A stretch of DNA of 64,000 nucleotides. Source: Pseudomonas sp. M47T1 (GTDB lineage Bacteria > Pseudomonadota > Gammaproteobacteria > Pseudomonadales > Pseudomonadaceae). Where the stretch lies: positions 62,001-126,000 of the forward strand of contig NZ_AJWX01000003.1 in NCBI RefSeq assembly GCF_000263855.1, given 5' to 3'. How positions within the stretch are numbered: position 1 is the stretch's first letter; the number at the start of each line of letters is the position of its first letter. Of the stretch, positions 63,323 to 64,000 are shown in pieces. Both the position numbers and the translations under genes were made by a program. The notes under the pieces are model-generated. The model saw only the letters and a list, made by a program, of their open reading frames with translations. It was not told the DNA's origin and made no database searches.

Positions 63323-64000
63323 TCAGTGGGTGCGGGTCACTTTGCTCAGGTAACGCGGTTGGTCCGGGTTCATGCCGCGCGCCAGGGACAGGCCGGCCGC
63401 CATGATGTAGAAACTCTGGATGGTCAGAATCGGGTCCAGGGCCGGGTGGGCGGCGCGGCACAGGTCCAGGTCGCGCCCGACAACGTCATCGGGGGCCGCG
63501 AGCAGCACCTTGGCGCCGCGCTCGCGCATGTCGGCAGCCAGTTTGAGCAGGCTTTCCTGTTCGGCGCCGCGTGGGGCCAACACCAGCAGCGGGTAGCCGG
63601 CGCCGATCAGGGCCATGGGGCCATGGCGCACCTCGGCACTGCTGAAGGCTTCAGCCTGGATGGCTGAGGTCTCCTTGAGCTTGAGGGCTGCTTCCTGAGC
63701 AATGGCGAAACCTGCGCCGCGGCCGATGACCATGAGCTTTTCACAGCCCTTGAAACAGTCGATGGCCGGCTGCCAGTCCACTGCGGCCGCCCGGTGCAGG
63801 CCATCGGGCAAGGCCAGGCAGGCGTCCAGCAGTTCATTGTCCTGGCGCCAAAGGCCGATCAGCCGGGCGCTGGCGCTGAGCGAGGCAATGAAGCTCTTGG
63901 TGGCGGCCACGCTCAGCTCGGGGCCTGCACACAAGGGCAGGGTGAACTCGCTGGCGTCTTCCAGCGGTGAGCCGTGCGCGTTGACCAGCGCTACGCTCAA
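63323..64000 (-). CDS. SIS-domain sugar isomerase/deaminase (NagB-II/GlmS-like), 5' end outside window
   Basis: 225 C-terminal residues of a protein continuing past the right edge. It has two SIS-type halves as in the GlmS isomerase domain: LPLCAGPELSVAATKSFIAS, VIGRGAGFAIAQEAALKLKE, AFSSAEVRHGPMALI and LSLARGMNPDQPRYLSKVT. There is no glutaminase domain in view. In GlcNAc clusters this gene is a glucosamine-6-phosphate deaminase (NagB-II). It is 23 bases upstream of the EIIA-HPr-EI gene, in the same operon. Confidence 0.88.
   Translation of the reverse strand: MSVALVNAHGSPLEDASEFTLPLCAGPELSVAATKSFIASLSASARLIGLWRQDNELLDACLALPDGLHRAAAVDWQPAIDCFKGCEKLMVIGRGAGFAIAQEAALKLKETSAIQAEAFSSAEVRHGPMALIGAGYPLLVLAPRGAEQESLLKLAADMRERGAKVLLAAPDDVVGRDLDLCRAAHPALDPILTIQSFYIMAAGLSLARGMNPDQPRYLSKVTRTH

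Noticed and set aside
61023..63353. 776-codon plus-strand ORF opposite the EIIA-HPr-EI gene
   Set aside because: Antisense shadow with Gly/Gln/His bias; the minus strand has all PTS motifs.

Overview
The window is a high-GC gammaproteobacterial chromosome segment that looks like a Pseudomonas of the P. putida group. The evidence is the gene orders queA-tgt-yajC-secD-secF, iscR-iscS-iscU-iscA-hscB-hscA-fdx-iscX-ndk-rlmN-pilW-rodZ-ispG-hisS-yfgM-bamB-der and guaB-guaA...tadA-mltF-purL, a long-form LeuA, and many Pseudomonas-style REP palindromes between genes.

Layout: 1-800 holds the tail of an unidentified ORF, palindromic repeats and a tRNA-Leu(CAA). 845-6275 covers queuosine synthesis and the Sec accessory complex. 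6397-10380 has a glycine-zipper protein, suhB, trmJ, cysE and iscR. 10421-15473 is the ISC iron-sulfur operon. 15564-24806 is a housekeeping run (ndk, rlmN, pilW, rodZ, ispG, hisS, yfgM, bamB, der). 25012-33778 has an aminotransferase/omega-amidase pair, leuA with a candidate leucine-rich leader peptide, an M23 peptidase, xseA, a LysR regulator divergent from a TSUP transporter, and a CPEC-motif protein of unknown function. guaB-guaA follow.

The accessory part begins exactly at the 3' end of guaA. A 14-bp repeat overlapping the guaA stop codon (37015-37028) recurs at 41313-41326. It brackets about 4.3 kb containing a truncated tyrosine integrase, a degenerate antitoxin-like ORF and a three-gene cassette: Hcp, an effector with an RNase A-like (CdiA-CT type) C-terminus, and a small putative immunity protein. 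A second, diverged copy of the right-end region lies at 39026-39113, so the cassette is itself flanked by att-like repeats. This suggests step-wise accretion of a type VI secretion effector module at the guaA site. Beside the island is a 959-codon dermonecrotic-type toxin with a TIKI/ChaN-like C-terminal domain. A frameshifted HigA-like antitoxin fragment touches its 3' end.

The right part returns to the core genome: a multicopper oxidase, tadA, mltF, purL and a NIF3-like protein. It then passes into a two-partner secretion pair (tpsB-tpsA) and an N-acetylglucosamine PTS cluster (a SIS-domain gene cut by the window edge, an EIIA-HPr-EI fusion, and NagE with a duplicated, apparently degenerate second EIIB domain). 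No CRISPR array, rRNA or intact transposase was seen.
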